A program made the translations under genes and the position numbers. 64,000 nt of DNA, taken from positions 1 to 64,000 of the forward strand of contig NZ_CABFWF030000001.1 in assembly GCF_902153245.2 (NCBI RefSeq), read 5' to 3'. This stretch comes from Pseudorhizobium endolithicum. Its GTDB lineage: Bacteria; Pseudomonadota; Alphaproteobacteria; Rhizobiales; Rhizobiaceae. Every line of letters starts with the position of its first letter. Position 1 is the first letter of the stretch. Below the pieces are notes generated by a model. That model saw nothing but the letters and a program-made list of their open reading frames with translations. It ran no database searches and was not told the DNA's origin. This document shows positions 43,050-51,563 of the stretch, piece by piece.

Positions 43050-43063
43050 TTGACGAAGATCAA
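43050..43063 (+). promoter_or_regulatory. Anaerobox 2 of fnrN
   Basis: TTGACGAAGATCAA, one mismatch from consensus; centre 30 bp after box 1 and about 48 nt before the ATG. The two-box arrangement matches that reported for fnrN of Rhizobium leguminosarum, where FnrN activates and at high level represses itself. Confidence 0.82.
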
Positions 43064-43104
43064 CGGCATTTCGCCACTGCAGACAATGATCGGGACGGCA
43101 TAGG

Positions 43105-43833
43105 ATGGACATGCAGACCAAACAGATGCACCACATGGAGATTCCCGTGGTCTGTCGGTCCTGCGAGGCGCGTCATGGCGGCGTGTGTTCCGCCCTCACC
43201 CCCGCCCAGTTGAGCGAGTTGAGCAAGCACTCGTCGCGCAGGAAGGTCGAAGCGGGCAACGAGGTCATCGGCCAGGGGGAAAGCATCACCTCCTACAGCA
43301 GCATCCTGAACGGTGTCGTGAAGCTTTCGAAGGTGATGGCCGACGGCCGCCAGCAGATCGTCGGCCTGCAGTTCGCGCCCGATTTCATGGGCCGCCCCTT
43401 CCTGGGGGAAAGCCGCATGAGCGCCGAGGCGGCGGTGGATACGGAAATCTGCGTCTTCCCGCGCCGCGCGATCGAACGCCTGATCCACGATGCCCCCGAC
43501 CTCGGGCACCTTCTCCACAATCAGGCCCTGAAGGAGCTCGACGACGCCCGCGACTGGATGCTGACGCTCGGCCGGAAGACGGCACAGGAAAAGGTGGCGA
43601 GCTTCCTCTGGCTCATCGCCAACCACAGCGACCCGGCGGAAGGCGACAGGAGCTGTTTCGAACTGCCCCTGTCCCGCGCCGACATCGCCGATTTCCTCGG
43701 CCTGACGATCGAGACGGTCAGCCGGCAGATGACGAAGCTCCGCAAGGACGGCATCATCCAGATCGAGAACAACCGGCATATCACCGTGCCCGATCTGGAG
43801 AGACTGGCCGAGGCCGCCGGCATCGACCAGTAG
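43105..43833 (+). CDS. fnrN: Oxygen-sensing Crp/Fnr regulator FnrN
   Basis: 242 aa. N-terminal cysteines C17, C20 and C28 (CRSCEARHGGVC) plus C116 supply the four ligands of the oxygen-labile 4Fe-4S cluster; a cNMP-binding-like barrel, dimer helix, and HTH at about 190-215 with the E..SR recognition residues (TIETVSRQMTK) of FNR. FnrN activates fixNOQP and fixGHIS when oxygen is low; the matching boxes stand before both units and before itself. An ATG at 43111 is also possible. Confidence 0.94.
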   Translation: MDMQTKQMHHMEIPVVCRSCEARHGGVCSALTPAQLSELSKHSSRRKVEAGNEVIGQGESITSYSSILNGVVKLSKVMADGRQQIVGLQFAPDFMGRPFLGESRMSAEAAVDTEICVFPRRAIERLIHDAPDLGHLLHNQALKELDDARDWMLTLGRKTAQEKVASFLWLIANHSDPAEGDRSCFELPLSRADIADFLGLTIETVSRQMTKLRKDGIIQIENNRHITVPDLERLAEAAGIDQ

Positions 43834-43843
43834 GACAAGACCC

Positions 43844-44803
43844 TCAGGCTGCCCTGCCCTCCACGATGGCGGCGCGGATGACTTCCAGCACACGATCGCC
43901 GTCCACGTCGGTGCAGACCAGCTGACTCGGATGCCCGTCCCAGTGGCCGGGCGGAAACACCTTGCCGTCGGGCTTCTGGATGGTCTGTCCATCGGCGATA
44001 CCGCCGCACACGACCCGCACCGGCCCGCTGCGCGTCTGAAACAGCTGCGGCGCGACGAGGTAGACGCAGGCGCAGCTGTCGTGCACGACCATGCCGTCGC
44101 CCACGCGGTGCCTGTAGAATTCGATATAGAACTGCGAGATGTCCGACAGCAACTGAACCGCCTCGCCGCCCGACGCCGCCATTTCACCCAGGTAGCCACT
44201 GGTCATCACCGTCTTCAGCGTGACGTCGAGCCCGATCACGGTCACCCGCCATGGCGCGGTGAAGACGAGATCCGCCGCTTCCGGATCGCCGTGGATGTTG
44301 GCCTCCGCCGCCGGGCTGACATTGCCGTTGAGATCGAAGGCGCCGCCCATGACGACGACCTCCTTCACCAGCGCCGCAAAATCCGGATCGGCCTTCAATG
44401 CGAGGGCGAGGTTGGTCATCCGCCCGACCGCGATCAGCGTCACCTCACCGGGCTGGGCGCGCACCGTATCGATGATGAACTCCCAGGCGGGCCGCCCGTC
44501 CGGACGCGCATCGATGCGCTCCGGGATATCGATATCCCCGAGACCGTTTTCACCATGGATGAAGGTCGGCCAGTGGCCTTCGGGTCGGGACGGATCGAAG
44601 GTGACGCCTGCGCCTTGCGCGACGGGTGCGGCAATGCCCCACTCCTGCTTGAGGAAAAGGGCATTGCGGGTCGTCAGTTCGATCGGGGCATTGCCGAAAA
44701 CGGTGGTGATGCCGATAAGATCGATCTCGGGGTGCCGGTGAAGGAAAAGCAGCGCCATCGCATCATCGATGCCCGGATCCGTGTCGAAAATGACCTTGTG
44801 CAT
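43844..44803 (-). CDS. Nucleoside hydrolase, inosine-uridine preferring type
   Basis: 319 aa from the ATG at 44803 (MHKVIFDTDPGIDDAMAL). The Ca2+-binding DTDPGIDDA motif near the N-terminus, GNAPIELTTRNAL, the conserved GGA(F) segment EVVVMGGAFDLNGNVSPAAEANIHGDPEAA and the late HDSCACVYL are all present. Splits the N-glycosidic bond of ribonucleosides in the cytoplasm. Specificity between purine and pyrimidine cannot be told. Converges with fnrN. Confidence 0.9.
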   Translation of the reverse strand: MHKVIFDTDPGIDDAMALLFLHRHPEIDLIGITTVFGNAPIELTTRNALFLKQEWGIAAPVAQGAGVTFDPSRPEGHWPTFIHGENGLGDIDIPERIDARPDGRPAWEFIIDTVRAQPGEVTLIAVGRMTNLALALKADPDFAALVKEVVVMGGAFDLNGNVSPAAEANIHGDPEAADLVFTAPWRVTVIGLDVTLKTVMTSGYLGEMAASGGEAVQLLSDISQFYIEFYRHRVGDGMVVHDSCACVYLVAPQLFQTRSGPVRVVCGGIADGQTIQKPDGKVFPPGHWDGHPSQLVCTDVDGDRVLEVIRAAIVEGRAA

Positions 44804-44960
44804 GTCTACGCCCTGAAAATGAACCAACGAGGCCGCGAGCGGCGCTGGCACCATATCCTTGATTCGCCGCGGCACAATCCCGGACGACGCAGCCCTGTTG
44901 CAAGACACGGCCCCCGGTGGCAGGAGGCGATCCTCTTCTCCCTTATTCCGAGTCTCTCCC

Positions 44961-45746
44961 TTGGACGATATTGCACACCATCTCATCGCGCTGCTCTTCA
45001 TCGCGGCCTTCGTTGCCGGCTTCGTGGATGCGATCGCCGGTGGCGGCGGGCTGATCACGATCCCGGCCATGCTGATCGCCGGCATTCCGCCGCTGGAATC
45101 GCTGGCGACGAACAAGCTCCAGGCCCAGTTCGGGGTGGCGTCGGCAACCGTGGCCTATTCCAGGAAAGGCCACGTCGACCTGAAGCGCCAGCTCCCGATG
45201 GCCGCCCTGGCGTTTCTAGGGGGTATCGCAGGCGCCCTTCTGGCCTCGTACGTGCCGGCGTCCTTTCTGGCGGCAGCCATTCCGTTCCTGCTGATTGCGA
45301 TCGCGCTCTTCTTCGCGCTGAAGCCGAACCTCAGCGACCTGGACAGTCACCGCCGGGTGACGCCGCTCCTCTTCTCCCTCACCGTCGTGCCGGCGATCGG
45401 CCTCTATGACGGCGTCTTCGGCCCCGGCGCCGGCTCCTTCTACATGCTCGCCTTCGTGCTGCTCGGAGGCTTCGGCCTGCTGAAGGCGACGGCGCATACG
45501 AAACTTCTCAACCTGGGTTCCAACTTCGGGTCGTTCCTGGTCTTCGCGGTTACCGGCTCGATCCTCTGGAAGGTCGGCCTGATCATGGGCGTGGGACAGA
45601 TCCTGGGCGCGCAGGCAGGGTCGCGCGCTGCGATGCGCGGCGGCGCCAGGATCATCAAGCCGTTGCTGGTGATTTCCTGCCTGGTGCTGGCGACAAAGCT
45701 GATGGCCGATCCGTCGCATCCGGTTCGGCTCTGGCTCGGGGTCTAG
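44961..45746 (+). CDS. TSUP (TauE/SafE)-family membrane transporter
   Basis: 261 aa from a TTG at 44961; the ribosome site is poor, so the start is tentative. About eight hydrophobic segments with GFVDAIAGGGGLITIPAML and the repeat DGVFGPGAGSFYMLAF, the two glycine-rich motifs of the TSUP (DUF81) family, which export sulfonates, sulfite or thiosulfate-like anions. Divergent from the nucleoside hydrolase; its stop overlaps that of the EamA gene by 4 nt. Confidence 0.85.
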   Translation: MDDIAHHLIALLFIAAFVAGFVDAIAGGGGLITIPAMLIAGIPPLESLATNKLQAQFGVASATVAYSRKGHVDLKRQLPMAALAFLGGIAGALLASYVPASFLAAAIPFLLIAIALFFALKPNLSDLDSHRRVTPLLFSLTVVPAIGLYDGVFGPGAGSFYMLAFVLLGGFGLLKATAHTKLLNLGSNFGSFLVFAVTGSILWKVGLIMGVGQILGAQAGSRAAMRGGARIIKPLLVISCLVLATKLMADPSHPVRLWLGV

Positions 45747-46168
45747 AACACCACCAGCACCAGAGCGCCCGTGGCGATCAGCAGGATGCCGAGCCAGTGC
45801 ACGAGGCTCAGGGCCTCCCCGAGGAACATCACGGCGAAAACAGCGACGAGCACGATGGAGAGCTTGTCCACCGGTGCCACCCTGGCGGCATCGCCGACGC
45901 TGAGCGCCCGATAGTAGGCAAGCCAGGACGCGCCCGTCGCCAGTCCCGACAGGACGAGGAAGATCCATGTCTTTCCGGATATCGTAGAGGGCGACTGCCA
46001 TTGACCGGTCGCCGCGACGATCGCTGCCGTGACGGCGAGGATGACCACGGTGCGGATGAGGGTCGCCATGTCGGCGGGCACCCCCGCCACGCCGATCTTC
46101 CCGAAGATCGCGGTAAGTGCGGCGAAAACCGCCGAAAGAAGTGCCCAGAAGACCCAGCTCGCCGACAC
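45743..46168 (-). CDS. EamA-family small transporter
   Basis: 141 aa with a GTG start at 46168 after GGGG at 8 nt. Four or five membrane helices in a single EamA module (WVFWALLSAVFAALTAIFGKIGVAGVP... PVDKLSIVLVAVFAVMFLGEALSLVHWLGILLIATG), so it probably works as a dimer like small DMT exporters. Substrate unknown. Three nt after cobP, hence probably cotranscribed. Confidence 0.8.
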   Translation of the reverse strand: MSASWVFWALLSAVFAALTAIFGKIGVAGVPADMATLIRTVVILAVTAAIVAATGQWQSPSTISGKTWIFLVLSGLATGASWLAYYRALSVGDAARVAPVDKLSIVLVAVFAVMFLGEALSLVHWLGILLIATGALVLVVF

Positions 46169-46171
46169 CGT

Positions 46172-46693
46172 CTACCCCTTCATTTTCAGGGGAAGCCCTG
46201 CCGCGACGAAATAGACTTCGTCGGCAACGGCGGCGATCTGCTGGTGCAGACGGCCGGCATGATCGCGAAACTCGCGGGCCATCCTGTTATCGGGCACGAT
46301 GCCAAGGCCGACTTCGTTGGAGACGAGGAGGAGCCGGCCCGAATGGCTGCGGAGATGCTCCGCGAGGCCCTCCACGGCAGGCGAGATATCGGCATTCGCC
46401 ATCATCAGATTGGTGAGCCACAGCGTGAGGCAATCGACGAGAACGACATGCCGGTCCGAATCGATCTGCCGCAGGCATTCCACCAGTTCCGTCCGTACTT
46501 CGTGTGTCGCCCAACCCGTACCGCGATCCGACCTGTGCCGCTCGATCCTGTCGCGCATCTCGTCGTCATAAGCCTGCCCTGTCGCCACATAGTGCCGATC
46601 AAGCCGCGTCTCACGCGCCATCCGCTCGGCAAAAGCCGACTTGCCCGAACGGGCGCCGCCAAGAATGAGGACGATACGAGCGTTACCCGGCAT
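46172..46693 (-). CDS. cobP: Adenosylcobinamide kinase/adenosylcobinamide-phosphate guanylyltransferase
   Basis: 173 aa (start 46693; an ATG at 46714 is an alternative). P-loop [41 protein letters not shown] (the guanylylated His region) and [12 protein letters not shown] are the hallmarks of CobP/CobU. It phosphorylates and guanylylates adenosylcobinamide in the nucleotide-loop assembly of B12. Only a single cobalamin gene lies here, beside a B12-dependent methyl-transfer locus. Confidence 0.92.
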   Translation of the reverse strand: MPGNARIVLILGGARSGKSAFAERMARETRLDRHYVATGQAYDDEMRDRIERHRSDRGTGWATHEVRTELVECLRQIDSDRHVVLVDCLTLWLTNLMMANADISPAVEGLAEHLRSHSGRLLLVSNEVGLGIVPDNRMAREFRDHAGRLHQQIAAVADEVYFVAAGLPLKMKG

Positions 46694-47183
46694 CGGACAT
46701 GCATTCCGAGGCATACGCCAGGGGCGGAAAGGGTGGAAGTGCGGCAGGGCAAGGTCTGAAAGAACGGACGATTCGTAGATCCATGAGGCGCCCGCCTGGG
46801 TTCATCAGCATCGCGCTGCCGCGGTCGGAAGATGGGAGCTCCGCATGCGCATGTCAAGCGGACCTCCACAGGCCATGCGGCGCAGGCAAAGAATGAAAAG
46901 AAGCGGCGGGTACGCACTACCTGTCCCGGCGCTTGGGCGGAACAACCGTCCGCGAGAAGATGATTAGCGCCAGATCGTTACCGGAAGGTTATTGGCGGAT
47001 GGCACGATGACTTTTTTCCTCTCCCCGGCCGAGGATCACGGTCCTTTCTCCCGTCAGCATCAAACCGGTTGATTTCGCAGACCAAAACCCTAGTTTCATC
47101 GGAAGCTCCCTCCGGTCGCGGGACCGGAGGCCACTTCCCGGAAAACGCAGTCGGGAGCCGGCCAGCCGTCGGTCCGATGGATG
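46694..47183. other. Long intergenic region between cobP and the betaine-binding protein gene
   Basis: 490 nt with no convincing gene. I looked for a cobalamin riboswitch on both strands and did not find the B12 box, and for SAM-type riboswitch motifs without success. Contains a T-run at 47011-47016 and a perfect 9-bp hairpin at 47109-47130. It must hold the promoters of both neighbours. Confidence 0.5.
47109..47130 (+). promoter_or_regulatory. Perfect hairpin/inverted repeat upstream of the betaine-binding protein gene
   Basis: CCTCCGGTC (47109-47117), loop GCGG, GACCGGAGG (47122-47130): 9-bp perfect arms ending 53 nt before the start. Leader hairpin or operator. Confidence 0.45.
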
Positions 47184-48185
47184 TTGATGATGCGAAATCT
47201 TCTTGCCGGCGCCGCACTTCTGATCGGGATCTGCCTCTTATCCGGCGGTGCCGAGGCCGCCTGCGGCGAGGTGACGATTGCCGAGATGAACTGGGGCTCG
47301 GCCGCCATCGCCGCGCATATCGACAAGATCATCCTGGAGCGCGGATTCCACTGCAAGGTCACGCTGGTGCCCGCCGACACCGTGCCGACATTCACCTCCA
47401 TGCTGACCAAGGGGCAGCCGGACATGGCGCCCGAGTTCTGGATCAACGCCGTACGTGGCCCTCTCGGCCAGGCGACCGACGAAGGCCGGCTGGTGCTGGG
47501 TGCGGAGATCCTCGAAGACGGCGCGGTCGAGGGATGGTGGATCCCGAAGTTCATCATCGACGCCAATCCGGAGATCCGGACGGTCGAGGATGCGCTCGCG
47601 CGGCCGGATCTCTTTCCGTCTCGCACCGACCCCGACAGAGGCGCGCTTCACGGCTGCCCGGCGGACTGGAGCTGCCAGGCCAGCACCGCCAATCTGTTCC
47701 GGGCGTTTGCCGCCGACGAGAAGGGTTTCGAGCTCATCCAGCCGAAGACGCCGGAGGAAATGGACGCCGCCATCGAGGAAGCGTTTCGGACGCAGACCGG
47801 ATGGCTCGGCTATTACTGGGCGCCGACGGCGGTGCTCGGGAAATATCCGATGGTCAAGCTCTCCTTCGGCGTCACCTTCAACAAGGCGGAATGGGACAGC
47901 TGCACCGCAGTTCCCCATTGCCCGAGCCCGCAGCGCAACGCCTATCCCACCTCCCAAGCCTTCACCCTGGTCACCCAGGAGTTCACGGAGAAGGCCGACG
48001 ATGCCATCGGCTATATCCGGCTGCGGCGCTGGTCCAATGCCACGATCAACAATGTGCTCGCCTGGCAGCAGGACAACAAGGCCAGCAATGGGGAAACCGC
48101 CCTGCATTTCCTTAGGGACCACGAGGCGGTCTGGGCAAAGTGGGTGGTTCCAGTGATTGCGGAGCGGATAAAGGCGGCCCAATAG
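47184..48185 (+). CDS. Glycine betaine/proline-type ABC transporter substrate-binding protein
   Basis: 333 aa with a signal peptide (MMRNLLAGAALLIGICLLSGGAEA). OpuAC-family fold: VTIAEMNWGSAAIAAHIDKIILERGF, WIPKFIIDANPEI and GWLGYYWAPTAVLGKY, the latter supplying aromatic residues for a quaternary ammonium box. Cysteine-rich for the family (GCPADWSC, DSC...PHC). First gene of the methyl-transfer locus. TTG 47181 and ATG 47187 are alternative starts. No permease gene follows. Confidence 0.88.
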   Translation: MMMRNLLAGAALLIGICLLSGGAEAACGEVTIAEMNWGSAAIAAHIDKIILERGFHCKVTLVPADTVPTFTSMLTKGQPDMAPEFWINAVRGPLGQATDEGRLVLGAEILEDGAVEGWWIPKFIIDANPEIRTVEDALARPDLFPSRTDPDRGALHGCPADWSCQASTANLFRAFAADEKGFELIQPKTPEEMDAAIEEAFRTQTGWLGYYWAPTAVLGKYPMVKLSFGVTFNKAEWDSCTAVPHCPSPQRNAYPTSQAFTLVTQEFTEKADDAIGYIRLRRWSNATINNVLAWQQDNKASNGETALHFLRDHEAVWAKWVVPVIAERIKAAQ

Positions 48186-48316
48186 GTGCCGCAGGCGCCA
48201 CAACGTCGCAAACCGCACCACTTCCGCGTCGCAGATGCACCAGTTCGAAAACGGGAAGCGTCTAACGTGGAAGGAGGACGGTACAGGCGACGGGGGACGA
48301 ATGGCACGGACGGCGC

Positions 48317-49375
48317 ATGGCTAGCCACGGGATCGAGATCAGGGGCCTCTACAAGATCTTCGGAGCCCGGGCTGAGGAATATGTCGGCGCGGTCCGCCAG
48401 GGCATGTCGAAGGCGGAGCTCAACGAGCAGCACGGCCATGTCCTCGGCCTGCGCGACATCAACATCTCGATGCCGGCCGGCGGGATCACCGTGGTAATGG
48501 GGCTGTCGGGCTCCGGCAAGTCGACCCTCATCCGGCACATCAACCGCCTCATCGAGCCCACCGCCGGCGAGGTGATCCATGACGGCGTCGACATCTGCCG
48601 CATGAACGAACGCGAACTGCGCGACTTCCGCCGCCACAGGACTGCGATGGTCTTCCAGAAGTTCGCGCTGCTGCCGCACCGCACGGTGATCGAGAACACC
48701 GTCTACGGCCTCGACATCCAGGGCGTCCCGCGTGAGGACAGCACCAGGAACGCGCACCGCTGGATCGAGCGGGTAGGCCTCCAGGGTTTCGAGAACCACT
48801 ATCCGAACCAGCTTTCGGGCGGCATGCAGCAGCGCGTCGGGCTGGCGCGGGCGCTTGCCAACGACGCCGACATCCTGCTGATGGACGAGGCCTATTCGGC
48901 GCTCGATCCGCTGATCAGGGTGGACATGCAGACGGTGCTGCTGGACCTGCAGGCGGAGTTGAAGAAGACGGTGGTCTTCATCACCCACGACCTGGACGAG
49001 GCGCTGCGCCTCGGCGACAAGATCGCTATCCTGCGCGACGGCCAGGTCGTACAGCAGGGCAGCGGCCAGGAGATCGTACTGTCTCCCGCCGACGACTACA
49101 TCGCCGCCTTCGTCAAGGAGGTGAACCGGGGACGCGTGATCCAGGCGCGCACCGTGATGAAACCCCTGCTCAGCCCCCTGGACGGCGTGAAGGTGGCGGC
49201 CACGGAGACGCTCGAATCGGTCGCCCAGCGTCTCACCCAGGCGGGCCGTCAGGAGGCCGTCGTGGTGGAGGACGACGGTTCGGAAGCCGGCGTGCTCGAC
49301 CTGCAGACGATCCTCGCCGCCATGGTGACGCCGGCGGCACGTCATGGCGACGCGGCCACGCCTCGGCCTGATTGA
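48317..49375 (+). CDS. Glycine betaine/proline-type ABC transporter ATP-binding protein (ProV-like)
   Basis: 352 aa. ProV/OpuAA-type: an N-terminal family-specific part (GLYKIFGARAEEYVG), Walker A GLSGSGKST, FQKFALLPHRTV, signature LSGGMQQR, Walker B ILLMDEA and ITHDLDEAL, then a shortened CBS-like C-terminal region. Energises betaine import. A seven-codon frame with a good GGGGG site at 48301 ends in TAG across the start. The gap to the binding-protein gene is 131 nt and contains no permease. Confidence 0.88.
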   Translation: MASHGIEIRGLYKIFGARAEEYVGAVRQGMSKAELNEQHGHVLGLRDINISMPAGGITVVMGLSGSGKSTLIRHINRLIEPTAGEVIHDGVDICRMNERELRDFRRHRTAMVFQKFALLPHRTVIENTVYGLDIQGVPREDSTRNAHRWIERVGLQGFENHYPNQLSGGMQQRVGLARALANDADILLMDEAYSALDPLIRVDMQTVLLDLQAELKKTVVFITHDLDEALRLGDKIAILRDGQVVQQGSGQEIVLSPADDYIAAFVKEVNRGRVIQARTVMKPLLSPLDGVKVAATETLESVAQRLTQAGRQEAVVVEDDGSEAGVLDLQTILAAMVTPAARHGDAATPRPD

Positions 49376-49423
49376 ATTCGCCCCGCCGAAACCGTATAGC
49401 CCGAGAAGCACGAGGAGCACCCC

Positions 49424-50437
49424 ATGACGGCCCCCAATCCCCTTTCCGACCTGCTGGCCGAAAAAGGCGTGCTGCTGGCCGACGGCGCCACGGGCACCAA
49501 TCTTTTCGCCATGGGACTGGAAGCGGGCGAAGCGCCTGAGCTCTGGAACGAGACGCATCCCGGGCGCATCGACAAGCTGCACCAGGATTTCGTCGATGCC
49601 GGTGCCGACATCATCCTGACCAACTCCTTCGGCGGCACCCGCCACCGGCTGAAACTCCACCATGCGCAGGACCGGGTCTTCGAGCTCAACCGGCGGGCGG
49701 CGGAGATCGCCCGGGCGGTTGCCGATCGCGCGCCGCGCAAGGTGATCGTCGCCGGCTCCGTCGGCCCGACGGGGGAACTGCTGCTGCCGCTCGGCGCACT
49801 GACCTACGAGGACGCCGTGGCCGCCTTCGCCGAGCAGATCGAGGGCCTGAAGGCGGGCGGCGTCGACGTCGCCTGGATCGAGACGATGTCGTCGCCCGAG
49901 GAAATCCGTGCAGCCGCCGAAGCAGCAGCCAAGGTCGGCGTGCCCTACACCTATACCGGTTCCTTCGACACCGCCGGAAGGACCATGATGGGTCTCGACC
50001 CGAAGGACATCCATGGGGTGGCGGCAGACATCGGCGAAGGACCGGTTGCCGTCGGCGCCAATTGCGGTGTCGGTGCCTCCGACATCCTGTCCAGTCTCCT
50101 CGACATGACGGCGGCCGATCCGGACGCCGTCACCATCGTCAAGGGCAACTGCGGCATTCCGGAATATCGCGGCGCCGAGATACACTATTCCGGCACCCCG
50201 CCGCTGATGGCCGAATATGCAAGGCTTGCCCGCGACGCGGGGGCGAAGATCATCGGTGGCTGCTGCGGCACCTCCTGCGAGCATCTGGCGGCGATGCGCC
50301 ATGCTCTCGATGATTACACACCGCGGCCACGGCCGACGATCGAGGAAATCGTCGACCGCATCGGGCCGCTGCGCAACAAGACCGCCAGCCAGGGGGGCGG
50401 CGAGCCCGGCCGCGAACGCCGGCGCAGACGAGGCTGA
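49424..50437 (+). CDS. bmt: Betaine-homocysteine S-methyltransferase
   Basis: 337 aa. Homocysteine S-methyltransferase barrel with the three zinc cysteines C214 (GANCGVG), C280 and C281 (GGCCGTS), and LLADGATGTNLFAMGL at the start. Rhizobial Bmt transfers a methyl from glycine betaine to homocysteine, giving methionine and dimethylglycine. Position between the betaine transporter genes and the corrinoid methyltransferase genes agrees. A basic tail (RERRRRRG) ends it. Confidence 0.9.
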   Translation: MTAPNPLSDLLAEKGVLLADGATGTNLFAMGLEAGEAPELWNETHPGRIDKLHQDFVDAGADIILTNSFGGTRHRLKLHHAQDRVFELNRRAAEIARAVADRAPRKVIVAGSVGPTGELLLPLGALTYEDAVAAFAEQIEGLKAGGVDVAWIETMSSPEEIRAAAEAAAKVGVPYTYTGSFDTAGRTMMGLDPKDIHGVAADIGEGPVAVGANCGVGASDILSSLLDMTAADPDAVTIVKGNCGIPEYRGAEIHYSGTPPLMAEYARLARDAGAKIIGGCCGTSCEHLAAMRHALDDYTPRPRPTIEEIVDRIGPLRNKTASQGGGEPGRERRRRRG

Positions 50438-50440
50438 TCC

Positions 50441-50791
50441 ATGACGAACGTTTCTCCCATAGCCAACCGTGACATGGTAGCGGACAGCCTGGCCGGACTG
50501 AGCGACGAGAACCGGTCCTGGCTGATGCTGCTGATGGAGAACCCGGCGGCGGACGACACGCTGCTCGATGGCCTGCACCTCTATCTGGACCGGCAGTCGG
50601 AGGCCCGCATACTCAATTCACTGAAGCTGCAGACATGCGCCGAATGGCTGGGCGGCACGGCGCCGGCGCGGTTGCAGGTGCGCCTGATGGAAGCCGCACG
50701 CTCCAGCCAGCACGCAGCCTATGCCAGCTTCCGCGAAGGCCTCGTACGGTCGGGCGGCCTCGAACGGGCCTATCCGAAAGCCAAAATCTAG
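50441..50791 (+). CDS. Unrecognised 116-aa protein of the methyl-transfer locus
   Basis: 116 aa; ATG at 50441, 3 nt after the bmt stop, with GAGG 8 nt upstream, so translated with bmt. Wholly helical in character (DENRSWLMLLMENPAADDTLLDGLHLYLDRQSEARILNSL...), one cysteine, no membrane segment. I do not recognise the family. Tight linkage to bmt suggests a role in betaine metabolism. Its stop overlaps the stop of the opposite Fe-S gene by 4 nt. Confidence 0.65.
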   Translation: MTNVSPIANRDMVADSLAGLSDENRSWLMLLMENPAADDTLLDGLHLYLDRQSEARILNSLKLQTCAEWLGGTAPARLQVRLMEAARSSQHAAYASFREGLVRSGGLERAYPKAKI

Positions 50792-51462
50792 AAGAGCGCC
50801 TGCATGTGGAACCGCACTTGTTCCGGCGGGTAGCGGAACTGCGCGCCGACGGGACAGGCATCGCGGGCGCGGCAACCTTCCACCATGCATGTCTCCTGCC
50901 CGGCGTCAGAGCGAAGATAGGCTCTGCAGGCTGCAACATCGAAGCGTTCCTTAGCCACCGCACCGGCCGGACAGGCCGCGGTGCAGGCGTCCTCCCAGCC
51001 GTCAGCGGACGGATCTCGATCGCGCAGGGACAAGCATCCGTCAAGTTCGAAGGGGAAGCCGAGGGCGCCGCGATAACCGTGCCAGAGGCCGTAGCGCGGA
51101 TGGAGAAGGATGCCGAGCGGCGACGGGGCGAGCGCCTCCGCCCGCATCGCCCATTGCTGAAAAGGCTGGTAGGGCGGATCGGACGGGAACCAGGCAGTCG
51201 CTGCGAGCTTCCGGGCAACCGGCTGGATCATCGCCTTCGACCAGGTGTCCAGCGGATCGGGCCCGCCATAGCGGCGGCGCCAGCGCGAAAAGGCGGGCCA
51301 GACCGACCCGCCGATATTGCCGAGAAGAACGACGGAAAGGGCAGTTCCGCCACCGTCAAGCGCGGGTCCCTCCCCTTCGCCGAACCGCGCGATCCCTCGA
51401 AGCAGGATCCCGGCCGGCTCGAGCCCCGCCGAAATCTGGTCCAGGATGCCCCTGCCCGTCAC
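50788..51462 (-). CDS. Cysteine-rich ferredoxin-like protein next to mttB
   Basis: 224 aa with a GTG start at 51462 (GGTGAG upstream). Residues 1-140 have no recognised fold; the C-terminal third has cysteines 143, 160, 164, 179, 192, 197 and 203, including DACTAACPAGAV and CRARDACPVG, compatible with one or two Fe-S clusters as in QueG-like ferredoxin domains. Cotranscribed with the mttB-type gene. It may carry electrons for corrinoid reactivation; that is inference from context. Confidence 0.65.
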   Translation of the reverse strand: MTGRGILDQISAGLEPAGILLRGIARFGEGEGPALDGGGTALSVVLLGNIGGSVWPAFSRWRRRYGGPDPLDTWSKAMIQPVARKLAATAWFPSDPPYQPFQQWAMRAEALAPSPLGILLHPRYGLWHGYRGALGFPFELDGCLSLRDRDPSADGWEDACTAACPAGAVAKERFDVAACRAYLRSDAGQETCMVEGCRARDACPVGAQFRYPPEQVRFHMQALF

Positions 51463-51563
51463 CGCGGCTCACCGGGCTTGTAGTGCGGCCGCCAGACCTC
51501 GGCCTGGATGAAGTCTGCGACGGCCGCCGCACCGCCTTGCTCCCTGGCGGCTCCGGGATCCTT

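Noticed and set aside
46699..46896. Possible 65-aa gene upstream of the betaine-binding protein
   Set aside because: Non-ATG start without a ribosome site, and a composition not resembling any protein family; treated as intergenic.
46694..47183. Cobalamin or SAM riboswitch upstream of cobP or the betaine-binding protein gene
   Set aside because: Neither the B12 box nor the core motifs of SAM riboswitches could be seen by eye on either strand; only an isolated hairpin is present.
48011..50578. An 855-codon open frame on the minus strand across the ATPase and bmt genes
   Set aside because: It is the mirror of two clearly identified plus-strand genes; such long antisense frames are normal in GC-rich DNA, and its protein (VVRRRVLHQQHQ...) has no recognisable fold.
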